Positions 1 to 8,260 of a DNA stretch of 64,000 nucleotides are shown in pieces. The stretch spans positions 434,001 to 498,000 of the forward strand of contig JAITLK010000002.1 in the NCBI GenBank assembly GCA_031277945.1. The letters run 5' to 3'. The stretch comes from Microbacterium sp. (lineage in GTDB: Bacteria > Actinomycetota > Actinomycetes > Actinomycetales > Microbacteriaceae). Position 1 is the first letter of the stretch. Each line of letters starts with the position of its first letter. The translations under genes were made by a program, and so were the position numbers. Under the pieces are notes generated by a model. It was not told where the DNA came from, searched no databases, and worked only from the letters and a program-made list of their open reading frames with translations.

Positions 1-1046
1 CCGTAGAGCACGGCGGCGATGGCGGAGCCGATGAGGAACACCGAGAGCGTGATGCGACGCCCCCACACTTCGATCAGCCAGGCGGCCACCGCATATCCGG
101 GAAGCTGCGCGAGCGTGATGATCAGGGTGAACTCGAACGACTTCACCAGCGTGTAGCCCTGCGCCACCAGCAGCGACGGAATCCAGATGAATGCGCCGTA
201 GTACGAGAAGTTGACGCAGAACCACACGAGCCAGAGCGAGAGCGTACGGCCGCGGAACTCGGGGGCGAAGAGCGCCCGGAGCCGTCCGCGGATGTTCTCC
301 TTCGGAGCCGCCGGCTCCGTTGCCGCCGCCGCGACCGTAGAAGCGGGAACGGTCCGCCCGCGCGCGGACTCCTCGAACTGACGAACGATCAGATCCGCCT
401 CCGCGTGACGACCGCGCGATTCCAGCCAGCGTGCGGACTCGGGAAGTCCCCAGCGGACGATGAGCGCATACACGGCAGGGATCGCACCCAGCGCGAAAGC
501 CCAGCGCCAGCCGTCCGGAGAGCTGGGCACGACGAACACGCCGATCACGGCTGCGGCGAGCCAGCCGACGGCCCAGAACGCCTCCAGGAGCACGACGACT
601 CGGCCACGGATGCGGGCGGGGGCGAACTCGCTGACATACGTGGACGCCACGGGGAGCTCCGAGCCCAGTCCGAGCCCCACGATAAAGCGCAGCACCAGCA
701 GGAGCGCGAGCCCGCCGACAAGGGCACTCGCCCCGGTTGCGACGCCGTAGACGAGGAGCGTGAGTGCGAACACCTGACGGCGTCCGAACTTGTCGGCCAG
801 GAGGCCGCCCAGGCTCGCTCCCACAGCCATGCCGACGAAGCCCACCGAGCTGATCAGCCCCAGCTCCTCTTTGCCGAGCTGCCATTGCGCGCCGAGCGCG
901 GCGATGATGAAGGAGATCAGCCCCACATCCATCGCGTCCAGGGCCCATCCGAGCCCTGATCCAGTGAGCACTCGGCCGAGTTTGGGGGTGAACGGGAGCC
1001 GATCGAGACGCGTCGCGACGTCGTCCTCGCGGGGGGCTGAGGTCAT
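1..1046 (-). CDS. MFS transporter, C-terminal part outside the window
   Basis: Major facilitator superfamily permease of the inner membrane, resembling the sugar/organic acid/niacin symporter branch. About 348 N-terminal residues are visible, covering roughly eight or nine of the expected twelve helices. The motif between helices 2 and 3 (LLADKFGRRQ) is intact, and an acidic/charged central loop contains an Ala-Pro-rich stretch (TVAAAATEPAAP) before the second half begins. The ATG at 1046 is exactly six bases downstream of a TACGAT -10 box, so the mRNA is probably leaderless. The substrate cannot be inferred. The stop codon lies beyond position 1, so completeness cannot be judged. Confidence 0.9.
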   Translation of the reverse strand, partial: MTSAPREDDVATRLDRLPFTPKLGRVLTGSGLGWALDAMDVGLISFIIAALGAQWQLGKEELGLISSVGFVGMAVGASLGGLLADKFGRRQVFALTLLVYGVATGASALVGGLALLLVLRFIVGLGLGSELPVASTYVSEFAPARIRGRVVVLLEAFWAVGWLAAAVIGVFVVPSSPDGWRWAFALGAIPAVYALIVRWGLPESARWLESRGRHAEADLIVRQFEESARGRTVPASTVAAAATEPAAPKENIRGRLRALFAPEFRGRTLSLWLVWFCVNFSYYGAFIWIPSLLVAQGYTLVKSFEFTLIITLAQLPGYAVAAWLIEVWGRRITLSVFLIGSAIAAVLY

Positions 1047-1052
1047 TCGCTC

Positions 1053-1058
1053 ATCGTA
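1053..1058 (-). promoter_or_regulatory. -10 box TACGAT, leaderless promoter of the MFS gene
   Basis: TACGAT fits the actinobacterial TANNNT consensus and ends exactly six bases before the ATG at 1046. Transcription would start at the start codon itself. No ribosome binding site is present in the six intervening bases. Confidence 0.6.
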
Positions 1059-1112
1059 TCGGTCGGCTGCCGGCAGGAACGCCCGCCGGCAGCGCGTATG
1101 ACGTTGCGCGAC

Positions 1113-2144
1113 TCAGTCGGCGAGAATCGCGCGCACCCGCGGGATGACCTCGGTGCCGTAGAGCTCGATGCTGGTCATCAAGTGCTCGTGCGGCGTGGTT
1201 CCTGATGCGAACTTCATGTCGAACCGCTGGGCCCCGAGGACCGAGACCGTATGCGCGATCTTGCGCGCGACGGTGTCGGGTGAGCCGATGTATTGCGAGC
1301 CATCCGGACCCACCTCCTGCAGGAAGCGGTCTCGGGAGTACGGCGGCCAGCCGCGCTCGGCGCCGATGGTGTCGTTCATCGCTTTGAGCCCCTCGTAGGT
1401 CTGTTCCTGAGCCTCCGCGTCCGTCGCCGCCACGTGTCCCGGTGAGTGCACACCCACCGGCAGGGGTGCATGACCGAACTCGGCCACGGCGTGATGGAAC
1501 AGGTCCACCAGCGGCCGGAAGCGCTCGGGGGCGCCCCCGATGATCGCCAGCATCAGTCCGTAGCCGTAGCGCGCGGTGCGGACCACGGACTCCGGTGACC
1601 CGCCCACGCCGACCCAGGCACGCACGCCCTCGGCCGTCTTGGGGAACACGTCGGCGTTCACGAGCTCAGCGCGCGTGCGACCGTTCCAGGACACCGGCTT
1701 CTCTTCGCGCAGCCGCGAGAACAGTTCGAGCTTCTCCTCGAACAGCGTCTCATAGTCGGCGAGGTCGAAGCCGAAGAGCGGGAAGGACTCGATGAAGCTG
1801 CCCCGGCCGAGGATCACCTCGCTGCGTCCGTTCGAGAGCGCGTCCAGCGTCGCGAAGCGCTCGTAGACGCGCACCGGGTCGTCCGAGCTCAGCACCGTCA
1901 CGGCAGTTCCGAGCTTGATCCGCTCCGTCCGGCCCGCGATCGTGGCCAGCACGATCTCGGGAGCCGAGACCGCGAACTCTTTACGGTGGTGCTCGCCCAC
2001 GCCGAAGAAGTCGACACCGACCTTCTCCGCGAGATCCGCCTGAGCGATCACATTCCGGAGTGTCTCCGCATCGGTGAGCAGGGTGCCGTCCAGATTCCGG
2101 CTGATGTCGCCGAAGGTGTCCAGACCGAGTTCGATGTCAGCCAC
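1113..2144 (-). CDS. LLM class flavin-dependent oxidoreductase (luciferase-like)
   Basis: Luciferase-like monooxygenase family protein of 343 residues, expected to use a reduced flavin and fold as a TIM barrel. The sequence shows the family-typical GVGEHHR segment after the first quarter, an IKLGTAVTVLSSDDPVRVYE stretch and an ILGRGSFIESFPLFG stretch. I chose the GTG at 2144 because AAAGGAG lies six bases upstream. An in-frame ATG at 2159 would absorb that site into the protein. The gene is monocistronic, read toward the MFS gene. The physiological substrate is unknown. Confidence 0.88.
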   Translation of the reverse strand: MADIELGLDTFGDISRNLDGTLLTDAETLRNVIAQADLAEKVGVDFFGVGEHHRKEFAVSAPEIVLATIAGRTERIKLGTAVTVLSSDDPVRVYERFATLDALSNGRSEVILGRGSFIESFPLFGFDLADYETLFEEKLELFSRLREEKPVSWNGRTRAELVNADVFPKTAEGVRAWVGVGGSPESVVRTARYGYGLMLAIIGGAPERFRPLVDLFHHAVAEFGHAPLPVGVHSPGHVAATDAEAQEQTYEGLKAMNDTIGAERGWPPYSRDRFLQEVGPDGSQYIGSPDTVARKIAHTVSVLGAQRFDMKFASGTTPHEHLMTSIELYGTEVIPRVRAILAD

Positions 2145-2204
2145 GGGGGCTCCTTTCATCCAAACGCATACAACGCTGGGCAGGCGGTGGCATTCCCGGA
2201 ACGG

Positions 2205-2240
2205 CGAAACGGGCGGGACCCACGGATCCCGCCCGTTTCG
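2205..2240. terminator. Hairpin terminator after the DUF885 gene
   Basis: A perfect 14-bp stem (2205-2218 with 2227-2240) has an 8-base loop and sits 12 bp past the stop of the DUF885 gene. There is no clear T-tract, as is common in high-GC actinobacteria. Confidence 0.7.
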
Positions 2241-2251
2241 TGGTTGCTGAT

Positions 2252-3925
2252 TCAGGCGCCGAGGATCGCCGTCCGCAGGGTGTCGAGGCCCACGCCGCCC
2301 ATGTTGAGCGCGGTGCGGTGGAACTCCTTGATGGAGAACGCGTCGCCGGCGCGCGCGGCCGCCTCGTCGCGCACCTGCTCCCAGATGCGCTGACCGACCT
2401 TGTAGGAGGGCGCCTGACCCGGCCAGCCGAGGTAGCGGTTCACCTCGAACTTGACGAACTCGTCGGGCATGTTGACGTTCGCGCGCATGAAGTCCAGCGC
2501 GTAGTCGGCGTCCCACGTGCCGGTACCGTCCAGGCGCGGCTTCTCCAGGTGCACGCCGATGTCGAGCACCACACGGGCCGCGCGCATGCGCTGGCCGTCG
2601 AGCATCCCGAGCCGGTCAGCAGGCGCGTTCAGGTAGCCCAGCTGTTCCATCAAGCGCTCCGCGTACAGCGCCCAGCCCTCGGCGTGACCCGACGTACCCG
2701 CCAGCAGGCGGCGCCACGAGTTGAGCTCCGCGCGGTTGTAGGTCGCCTGCGCGATCTGCAGGTGGTGACCGGGGACGCCCTCGTGGTACACCGTGGTGAG
2801 CTCGCGCCAGGTGTCGAATGTCGTGACGCCCTCAGGCACCGACCACCACATCCGACCGGGACGCGAGAAGTCGTCCGTGGGGCCCGTGTAGTAGATCCCG
2901 CCCTCCTGGGTGGGAGCGATCATGCACTCGAGCTTGCGGATCTCCTCCGGGATGTCGAAGTGGGTGCGGCCGAGTTCGGCGACGGCCTGGTCGCTGGTGC
3001 GCTGCATCCACTCCTGGAGCGCCTCGGTGCCGTGGAGCTTCAGCGACTCGTCCTTCTCGAGGAACGCGACGGCCTCCTCCACTGATGCGCCCGGCAGGAT
3101 CTCGTTCGCGATGGCGGTCTGCTCGGCCACCATGCGAGCCAGCTCTTCGCGTCCCCACTCGTACGTCTCGTCGAGGTCGATGGTCGCCCCAAGGAACGAT
3201 CGCGACATCAAGGCATAGAGGTCGCGCCCGACGGCATCGCGCTCGCTCGCGCCGGCGAGCAGATCGCGGGAGAAGAACTGTCCGAGCTCCTGATATGCGA
3301 CGCGTGCCGCGTTGGCGTTGTCGGCGATCTCGCGCGCCAACGAAGCGGGCAGCTGCCCCTCCGCGGGCTGCGCGTTGCCGGCGAACTCGGCGAAGAAGCC
3401 GGAGTCCGCCTGGATGCGGTCGATCTGTCCGATCGCCTCGATGACCTGGCGACGCGCAGGAACCACGCCCTGACGCAGGCCCTCACGAAGGGTCTCCTCG
3501 TACCCGCTCAGCGCACCGGCGACGGCGGCGAGGCGCGTGGAGATCACGGACCAGTCCTCGACGCTGTCGGTGGACATGAGGTCGAAGACCTCGCGAACGC
3601 TCTGGACGGGCGAGGCGATGACGTTCACATCGCGCAGATGCCAGCCGGCGTCACGGATCTCCAGATCCAGGTTCAGAGAGCTGAGCAGGTCAGTCTGGGT
3701 GACCTGGTCGATGGCATCGACGGGCTCGAGCGCGGCGAGCGCATCGCGTGCTGCACGCGTCGCCTCCGCGGCGCGCTCGTGTCCGGCCAGGCTGAGGTCG
3801 TCCAGACGGGCGTTGTGCTCCGTCCGACCGATGTAGGTCGCGATCGAGGGGTACAGATCCGCGACTGTGTCTACCCAGGCCTCAGCGACGCCGTCGATGG
3901 GCGTGGGGATTCGGGGTTCAGTCAT
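2252..3925 (-). CDS. DUF885 family protein, predicted zinc-dependent peptidase
   Basis: A 557-residue protein of the DUF885 family, widespread and often lipoprotein-like, but with no signal peptide here, so probably cytoplasmic. The signature HEGVPGHH begins near residue 381, followed about 30 residues later by SGHAEGWALYAE. Together these resemble the His/Glu zinc site of M3-like metallopeptidases. No substrate has been assigned to most members. The ATG at 3925 is six bases from a TAAACT -10 box. It stands alone between a terminator and the polA 3' end. Enzymatic role is inference from the motif. Confidence 0.88.
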   Translation of the reverse strand: MTEPRIPTPIDGVAEAWVDTVADLYPSIATYIGRTEHNARLDDLSLAGHERAAEATRAARDALAALEPVDAIDQVTQTDLLSSLNLDLEIRDAGWHLRDVNVIASPVQSVREVFDLMSTDSVEDWSVISTRLAAVAGALSGYEETLREGLRQGVVPARRQVIEAIGQIDRIQADSGFFAEFAGNAQPAEGQLPASLAREIADNANAARVAYQELGQFFSRDLLAGASERDAVGRDLYALMSRSFLGATIDLDETYEWGREELARMVAEQTAIANEILPGASVEEAVAFLEKDESLKLHGTEALQEWMQRTSDQAVAELGRTHFDIPEEIRKLECMIAPTQEGGIYYTGPTDDFSRPGRMWWSVPEGVTTFDTWRELTTVYHEGVPGHHLQIAQATYNRAELNSWRRLLAGTSGHAEGWALYAERLMEQLGYLNAPADRLGMLDGQRMRAARVVLDIGVHLEKPRLDGTGTWDADYALDFMRANVNMPDEFVKFEVNRYLGWPGQAPSYKVGQRIWEQVRDEAAARAGDAFSIKEFHRTALNMGGVGLDTLRTAILGA

Positions 3926-3931
3926 CCCTTC

Positions 3932-3937
3932 AGTTTA
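3932..3937 (-). promoter_or_regulatory. -10 box TAAACT, leaderless promoter of the DUF885 gene
   Basis: TAAACT ends exactly six bases before the ATG at 3925, with GAAGGG between. Either a leaderless start or a very close ribosome binding site would explain this; the spacing favours leaderless. Confidence 0.6.
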
Positions 3938-4015
3938 GGTCGTGGACGTCCGATCCCGCCGCAGCCAGTCACGAAACGTGGCGCGGTACCGGGTCCGTGC
4001 GCGGCGACCGCAGCG

Positions 4016-4083
4016 CTGTGGCCGGCCACAGTGCCTGGCTGGCCACAGCGTGAGGAGGACTGGCCGGCCACAGCGTGAGGAGG
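4016..4083. repeat. Short palindromic and direct repeats between polA and the DUF885 gene
   Basis: A perfect 16-bp palindrome CTGTGGCCGGCCACAG occupies 4016-4031. The 18-mer GGCCACAGCGTGAGGAGG then occurs twice, at 4041-4058 and 4066-4083, with a 25-bp period and the same GGCCACAG core as the palindrome. The last copy ends three bases before the polA stop codon. The dyads could act as a polA terminator, but the direct repetition suggests local duplication. Confidence 0.85.
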
Positions 4084-4085
4084 GA

Positions 4086-6716
4086 TTAGTGTGCCGCCTC
4101 GTCCCAGTTCGCGCCACGCCCCACCTGTACGTCGAGAGGCACAGACAGCTCCGCCGCGTCGCCCATTCGGCTGCGCACGATGGCCTCGGTCGCATCCCAC
4201 TCACCCGCGGCTACCTCGACCACGAGCTCGTCGTGGATCTGCAGCAGCACGCGCGAGCGCAGGTCGGCCGCTCGGAGGTCCTGGTGGATGTGGAAGAGCG
4301 CGATCTTCATGATGTCCGCCGCGCTTCCCTGGATCGGCGCGTTGAGCGCTGCACGTTCTGCGTTCTCACGCAGCACGCGGTTCGGGCTCGACAGATCGGG
4401 GAACGGCCGGCGCCGGCCGAAGATGGTCTCCGTGTAGCCATCGACCTTCGCCTTGCCCACCGACTCACGCAGATAGTCGCGTACCGCCCCGAAGCGCGCG
4501 AAGTAGTCCAGCATCAGCTGCTTGGCCTCCGACTGCTCGATGCGCAGCTGCTTGGAGAGACCGAACGCCGACAGCCCGTACACCAGGCCGTACGACATCG
4601 CCTTCACCTTCGAGCGCATGGCACTCGTGACATCGGCCGGCTCGACACCGAACACGTGTGCGCCCACGTACCGGTGCAGATCCTCACCGGTGTTGAACGC
4701 CTCGATGAGCCCCGGATCGCCTGACAGGTGCGCCATGATCCGCATCTCGATCTGCGAATAGTCGGCCGTCAGCAGTGTGTCGTACTCGGTGCCCACCTCG
4801 AAGGCGGCGCGGATGCGACGGCTCTCCTCGGTTCGCACCGGGATGTTCTGCAGGTTGGGATCCGTGCTGGAGAGCCGGCCCGTCTGGCTCCCGGTCTGCA
4901 CGTACGTGGTGTGCACCCGGTGGTCGGGCTTGATCGCCACGTCCAGCGACTCGATGATCTGGCGCAGTTTGGTGGCCTCGCGGTGCTGCGAGAGAAGCTC
5001 GAGGAACGGGTGCGGCGCCTTCTCCTGCAGGTCCGCGAGTGATGCGGCATCCGTCGAGTACCCGGTCTTCGTCTTGCGCGTCTTGGGGAGCTCGAGCTCG
5101 TCGAACAGCACCTCCTGCAACTGCTTCGGCGAGCCGAGGTTCACTTCGCGCCCGATGGCCGCGAATGCATCCTGTGCGATCACGTCGGCGCGGGCGCCGA
5201 GCTCTGCCGAGAACGATGAGAGCTTCTCATGCGACACCTGGACTCCGGCAAGCTCCATGTCCGCCAGCGCGGCGAGGGTGGGCAGCTCGATGTCCTGGAG
5301 GACGGAGACAACGCCTTCGGGCATCTGCTCGCGGATGGCCTCGGCGGTGCGCAGCGTGAACCAGGACAGCTGACCGGGCGTTGCACCCTCGGTCTCCGGC
5401 ACCAGCTGACTCGGGTCTGCCTCCGGCAGCTTCTCGCCCAGGTATCGCTCGACCAGATCCGCGAGCGACTTGTCGGGATAGCTCGGCCGTACCAGCCACC
5501 CGGCCAGGTTGGTGTCGAAAACGATACCCGCCAGATCGCTGCCCGCAGCGCGGACCGCCTTCAGCTGCGGTTTTGCATCGTGCAGTACCTTCTCCGCGGG
5601 AGACGCGAGCCAGGCCAGCAGATCGGCATCGTCGCTCCAGTCGAACTCGATCGCCTCGCTGGCGTCGGCAACGCCGGCACGCAGCGGCGTCAGTCCGCTG
5701 ACCGTGAGGGTGAGCGCCACGGGAGCGTCCTCGCGAGCACGCACCCAGGCGACCGCCTCCGCCACGGTGACCTCTCGCGCCGGGGGAACATCCACGGCGG
5801 TGTGGGTCTCCACGTCACCGGCATCGCTTCCCGCTGCCTCGAAGACGCGAGGCAGGAGCGTGCGAAACTCCAGACGGCCGAACACGTCGCGCACAGCCGG
5901 ACCGTCCAGCGGACGGACCACAAGGTCTCCCGGGCCGACCGGCAGCTCGACGTCTGTGACCAGCCGGTTGAGCTTGCGGTTGCGGCGGACATCGTCCAGG
6001 TGCTCACGGAGGTTTCCCCCGACGACACCCTTGATCTCATCGGCGCGTTCGAGCACCGCGTCCAGCGAGCCGAACTGCGTCAGCCACTTCACCGCCGTCT
6101 TCTCACCCACCTTGGGCACGCCGGGAAGGTTGTCGCTTGTCTCGCCGACGAGCGCCGCGATATCGGGATACTGCTCCGGCGGCACCCCGTAGCGCTCGAC
6201 CACCGTGACCGGGTCGTACCGCTTGAGCTGGGACACACCCTGAACCGACGGGTAGAGCAGCGTGACGTCATCGTTGACGAGCTGAATGGAATCGCGGTCG
6301 CCGGAGACGACGAGCACCTCGTATCCCTGTTCACGCCCCTGAACCGAGAGCGTGGCGAGGATGTCGTCCGCCTCGAAGTCCTCCTTGGTGATCACCGTGA
6401 TCCCCATGGCGGCCAACGCCTCCTGGATCAGCGGGATCTGGCCCGAGAACTCCTTCGGCGTCTCAGCGCGAGTTCCCTTGTACTCGGCATACTCGCGCGT
6501 GCGGAAGGACTGGCGCGAGAGGTCGAAGGCAACCGCCATGTGACTCGGCTGCTCCGCCTTGATGAGGTTCACCAGCATCGAGAGGAACCCGTAGACGGCG
6601 TTGGTGTGCTGCCCGTCCTTCGTGGTGAAGTTCTCGACCGGCAGCGCGAAGAACGCGCGGAAAGCGAGCGAATGGCCGTCGACGACCAGGAGGGTAGGCT
6701 TTGCGGAGTCCGTCAC
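4086..6716 (-). CDS. polA: DNA polymerase I
   Basis: Family A polymerase of 876 residues for Okazaki fragment maturation and repair synthesis. The N-terminal third is the 5'-3' exonuclease (LVVDGHSLAFRAFFALP at the start, VSGDRDSIQL further on). The middle is a 3'-5' exonuclease fold without its metal-binding acidic motifs, so proofreading is predicted absent, as is usual in actinobacteria. The C-terminal half has motif A (DYSQIEMRIMAHLSGD), the O-helix (RSKVKAMSYGLVYGLS) and motif C (QIHDELVVEV). Translation starts at a GTG six bases from a TAGGCT box. It diverges from the thioesterase gene with 43 bp between them. Confidence 0.98.
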   Translation of the reverse strand: MTDSAKPTLLVVDGHSLAFRAFFALPVENFTTKDGQHTNAVYGFLSMLVNLIKAEQPSHMAVAFDLSRQSFRTREYAEYKGTRAETPKEFSGQIPLIQEALAAMGITVITKEDFEADDILATLSVQGREQGYEVLVVSGDRDSIQLVNDDVTLLYPSVQGVSQLKRYDPVTVVERYGVPPEQYPDIAALVGETSDNLPGVPKVGEKTAVKWLTQFGSLDAVLERADEIKGVVGGNLREHLDDVRRNRKLNRLVTDVELPVGPGDLVVRPLDGPAVRDVFGRLEFRTLLPRVFEAAGSDAGDVETHTAVDVPPAREVTVAEAVAWVRAREDAPVALTLTVSGLTPLRAGVADASEAIEFDWSDDADLLAWLASPAEKVLHDAKPQLKAVRAAGSDLAGIVFDTNLAGWLVRPSYPDKSLADLVERYLGEKLPEADPSQLVPETEGATPGQLSWFTLRTAEAIREQMPEGVVSVLQDIELPTLAALADMELAGVQVSHEKLSSFSAELGARADVIAQDAFAAIGREVNLGSPKQLQEVLFDELELPKTRKTKTGYSTDAASLADLQEKAPHPFLELLSQHREATKLRQIIESLDVAIKPDHRVHTTYVQTGSQTGRLSSTDPNLQNIPVRTEESRRIRAAFEVGTEYDTLLTADYSQIEMRIMAHLSGDPGLIEAFNTGEDLHRYVGAHVFGVEPADVTSAMRSKVKAMSYGLVYGLSAFGLSKQLRIEQSEAKQLMLDYFARFGAVRDYLRESVGKAKVDGYTETIFGRRRPFPDLSSPNRVLRENAERAALNAPIQGSAADIMKIALFHIHQDLRAADLRSRVLLQIHDELVVEVAAGEWDATEAIVRSRMGDAAELSVPLDVQVGRGANWDEAAH

Positions 6717-6722
6717 CCCTCC

Positions 6723-6728
6723 AGCCTA
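6723..6728 (-). promoter_or_regulatory. -10 box TAGGCT, leaderless promoter of polA
   Basis: TAGGCT ends six bases (GGAGGG) before the GTG at 6716. GGAGGG touches the start codon, too close for a normal ribosome binding site, so a leaderless start is more likely. A candidate -10 for the divergent thioesterase gene (CCTAAT, 6725-6730) overlaps this box. Confidence 0.6.
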
Positions 6729-6759
6729 ATGAGGGGCACCGACATGGAGCGAGGAGAGC

Positions 6760-7188
6760 ATGAGCGAAGGCGCCGCGGAGATCGAGAAGAGCCCCCTGGA
6801 ATGGGCGCGTGAACGTGGACTCGGCGCCCTCGCCGAGAAGATGGGCATCGAGCTGATCGAGTTCACCGCCGAGCGTGTCGTGGCCACGATGCCTGTGCTG
6901 GGCAATACGCAGCCGCTCGGTCTGATGCACGGCGGCGCGTATGTCGTGCTCGGCGAATCGCTGGGCTCGATGCACGCGACCTTGCTGGCGGGACCCGGCC
7001 GCTACGCCGTGGGCATCGACATCAACGCGACGCACACCGCCTCCATCACCGAGGGCTTCGTGACCGGGGTATGCACCCCGGTGCATGTGAGTCGTTCGCT
7101 TGCCGTGCACGAGATCGCCATCACAGATGAGCGAGGACGCCGTAACTCCACGCTGCGCATCACGAACATGCTTCGCGACGCGCGCTGA
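6760..7188 (+). CDS. Hotdog-fold thioesterase, PaaI/MenI-like
   Basis: A 142-residue single hotdog domain. Such enzymes hydrolyse acyl-CoA or aryl-CoA thioesters in the cytoplasm; relatives release 1,4-dihydroxy-2-naphthoate or phenylacetate from CoA. The family signature LGLMHGGAYVVLGESLGS is present near residue 50, followed by VGIDINATHTASITEG. AGGAGAG lies directly upstream of the ATG at 6760. It diverges from polA and ends at a strong terminator shared with the response regulator. Exact substrate undetermined. Confidence 0.9.
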   Translation: MSEGAAEIEKSPLEWARERGLGALAEKMGIELIEFTAERVVATMPVLGNTQPLGLMHGGAYVVLGESLGSMHATLLAGPGRYAVGIDINATHTASITEGFVTGVCTPVHVSRSLAVHEIAITDERGRRNSTLRITNMLRDAR

Positions 7189-7202
7189 GACCGGCGCAAA
7201 CG

Positions 7203-7232
7203 ACGAAGGCCGCCCCGAGGGGCGGCCTTCGT
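7203..7232. terminator. Bidirectional hairpin terminator between convergent genes
   Basis: A perfect 14-bp stem (7203-7216 with 7219-7232) lies between the thioesterase stop at 7188 and the response regulator stop at 7243. The strict arms leave only two unpaired bases, so the last pair probably opens to form a tetraloop. Confidence 0.85.
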
Positions 7233-7242
7233 GATGTCGGGG

Positions 7243-7863
7243 TCAGCCCTTCTTGGGTGCGAGCTGGTCGATGATGGCCTTCGCCACATCCTGCATGGTG
7301 AGCCGGCGATCCATCGACGCCTTCTGGATCCAGCGGAAGGCCTCCGGCTCGGACAGGCCCATCTTCTCGTTCAGCAGGCCCTTCGCACGGTCCACGAGCT
7401 TGCGCGTCTCAAAGCGCTCCACCATGTCGGCGACCTCGGCCTCGAGAGTGATGATCTGCTCGTAGCGGGCGAGGGCGATCTCGATGGCCGGCAGCAGATC
7501 GTTCGGCGTGAAGGGCTTCACGACGTAGGCGAGCGCACCGGCCTCGCTGGCGCGCTCCACGAGCTCCTTCTGGCTGAAGGCGGTCAGCAGCACGACGGGT
7601 GCGACGTGGTTCTTGCTCAGCTTCTCGGCTGCGGTGATGCCATCCATCTGCGGCATCTTCACGTCCATGATCACCAGATCGGGGCGCAGCTCGGTGGCGA
7701 GGGCAACGGCGGTCTCGCCGTCGCCGGCCTCACCGACGACATCGAATCCGTTGTCGCGCAGGATCTCGACGATGTCGAGACGAATGAGCGATTCGTCTTC
7801 CGCAACGACCACACGACGGGGTGCGGGAGCGGCCGGAATTTCGGTCTGGTCCTGATCGGTCAC
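7243..7863 (-). CDS. ANTAR-domain response regulator, PdtaR type
   Basis: A 206-residue cytoplasmic regulator like mycobacterial PdtaR (Rv1626). The N-terminal receiver has the acidic pair EDE near residue 22, phosphoacceptor Asp67 in VIMDVKMPQMDG and the conserved Lys in VKPFTPNDL. The C-terminal ANTAR domain (LVDRAKGLLNEKMGLSEPEAFRWIQ) is of the type that binds paired RNA hairpins and antiterminates transcription when phosphorylated. Its kinase is not in this window. The GTG start at 7863 is six bases from TAGAAT. Confidence 0.95.
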   Translation of the reverse strand: MTDQDQTEIPAAPAPRRVVVAEDESLIRLDIVEILRDNGFDVVGEAGDGETAVALATELRPDLVIMDVKMPQMDGITAAEKLSKNHVAPVVLLTAFSQKELVERASEAGALAYVVKPFTPNDLLPAIEIALARYEQIITLEAEVADMVERFETRKLVDRAKGLLNEKMGLSEPEAFRWIQKASMDRRLTMQDVAKAIIDQLAPKKG

Positions 7864-7869
7864 CAGCCG

Positions 7870-7875
7870 ATTCTA
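7870..7875 (-). promoter_or_regulatory. -10 box TAGAAT, leaderless promoter of the ANTAR regulator
   Basis: TAGAAT ends six bases (CGGCTG) before the GTG at 7863. CGGCTG is not a ribosome binding site, making this one of the clearest leaderless cases in the window. Confidence 0.7.
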
Positions 7876-8011
7876 TGGCATACATCCGTGATTCACCCGG
7901 ACAGCCACGCGACGCACGCCCGCGCAGACGCCGTGAGCATGTGCTGTGGGCACACGAGGCGCTGGTGATAGTCGGCAGTCGCGACGGGCAGCGAGATTCG
8001 CTGCTGAGGAG

Positions 8012-8097
8012 TGGTGCCGGTGGCGGGACTCGAACCCGCACGCCCTTTCGGACAAAGCATTTTGAGTGCTCCGCGTCTGCCATTCCGCCACACCGGC
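8012..8097 (-). tRNA. tRNA-Leu (anticodon CAA)
   Basis: The acceptor stem pairs GCCGGTG at the 5' end with CACCGGC before discriminator A. The anticodon stem-loop has loop CTCAAAA, giving anticodon CAA for UUG codons. A long variable arm (TGTCCGAAAGGGCG region) is typical of class II tRNA-Leu, and the T-loop is GGGTTCGAGTCCC. The 3' CCA is encoded at 8012-8014. Confidence 0.97.
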
Positions 8098-8118
8098 AAG
8101 TGCGTCGAGGACCACTCG

Positions 8119-8124
8119 ACACTA
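8119..8124 (-). promoter_or_regulatory. Candidate -10 box TAGTGT of the tRNA-Leu gene
   Basis: TAGTGT lies about 22 bases upstream of the mature tRNA 5' end. GTCGAG/CTCGAC arms between the box and the tRNA could form a small leader hairpin. No clear -35 box is visible. Confidence 0.4.
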
Positions 8125-8166
8125 CCGCACGGCTCCCCCGCTTCGCGCATCATCCGCGACGGACGC

Positions 8167-8172
8167 TAGGCT
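8167..8172 (+). promoter_or_regulatory. -10 box TAGGCT of the thiamine operon
   Basis: TAGGCT predicts a transcription start near 8179, one base before helix P1 of the TPP aptamer. The transcript would therefore begin with the riboswitch itself. Confidence 0.65.
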
Positions 8173-8179
8173 GGCCGGC

Positions 8180-8257
8180 GACACGGGGTGCGCCCATGAG
8201 GGGCGCTGAGATCACACCCGTCGAACCTGATCTCGTTCACACGAGCGGAGGGATGTC
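8180..8257 (+). promoter_or_regulatory. TPP (THI-box) riboswitch
   Basis: All conserved blocks are present in order: CGGGGTGC, GCTGAGAT, ACACCC, GAACCTGATC, a CTCGT/ACGAG stem, then GGAGGGA. GACA at 8180 pairs with TGTC at 8254 to close P1. The GGAGGG at 8247-8252 is both the conserved aptamer 3' segment and the apparent ribosome binding site of thiM, eight bases before its ATG. Ligand binding would hide the site directly, so translational control is likely. Confidence 0.96.
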
Positions 8258-8260
8258 ACC

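Noticed and set aside
2145..2159. ATG at 2159 as the LLM oxidoreductase start
   Set aside because: It would place the AAAGGAG ribosome binding site inside the gene; GTG 2144 has that site at ideal distance.
5200..5800. Missing proofreading residues in DNA polymerase I
   Set aside because: An inactive 3'-5' exonuclease fold is usual in actinobacterial PolA, so it is not unusual here.
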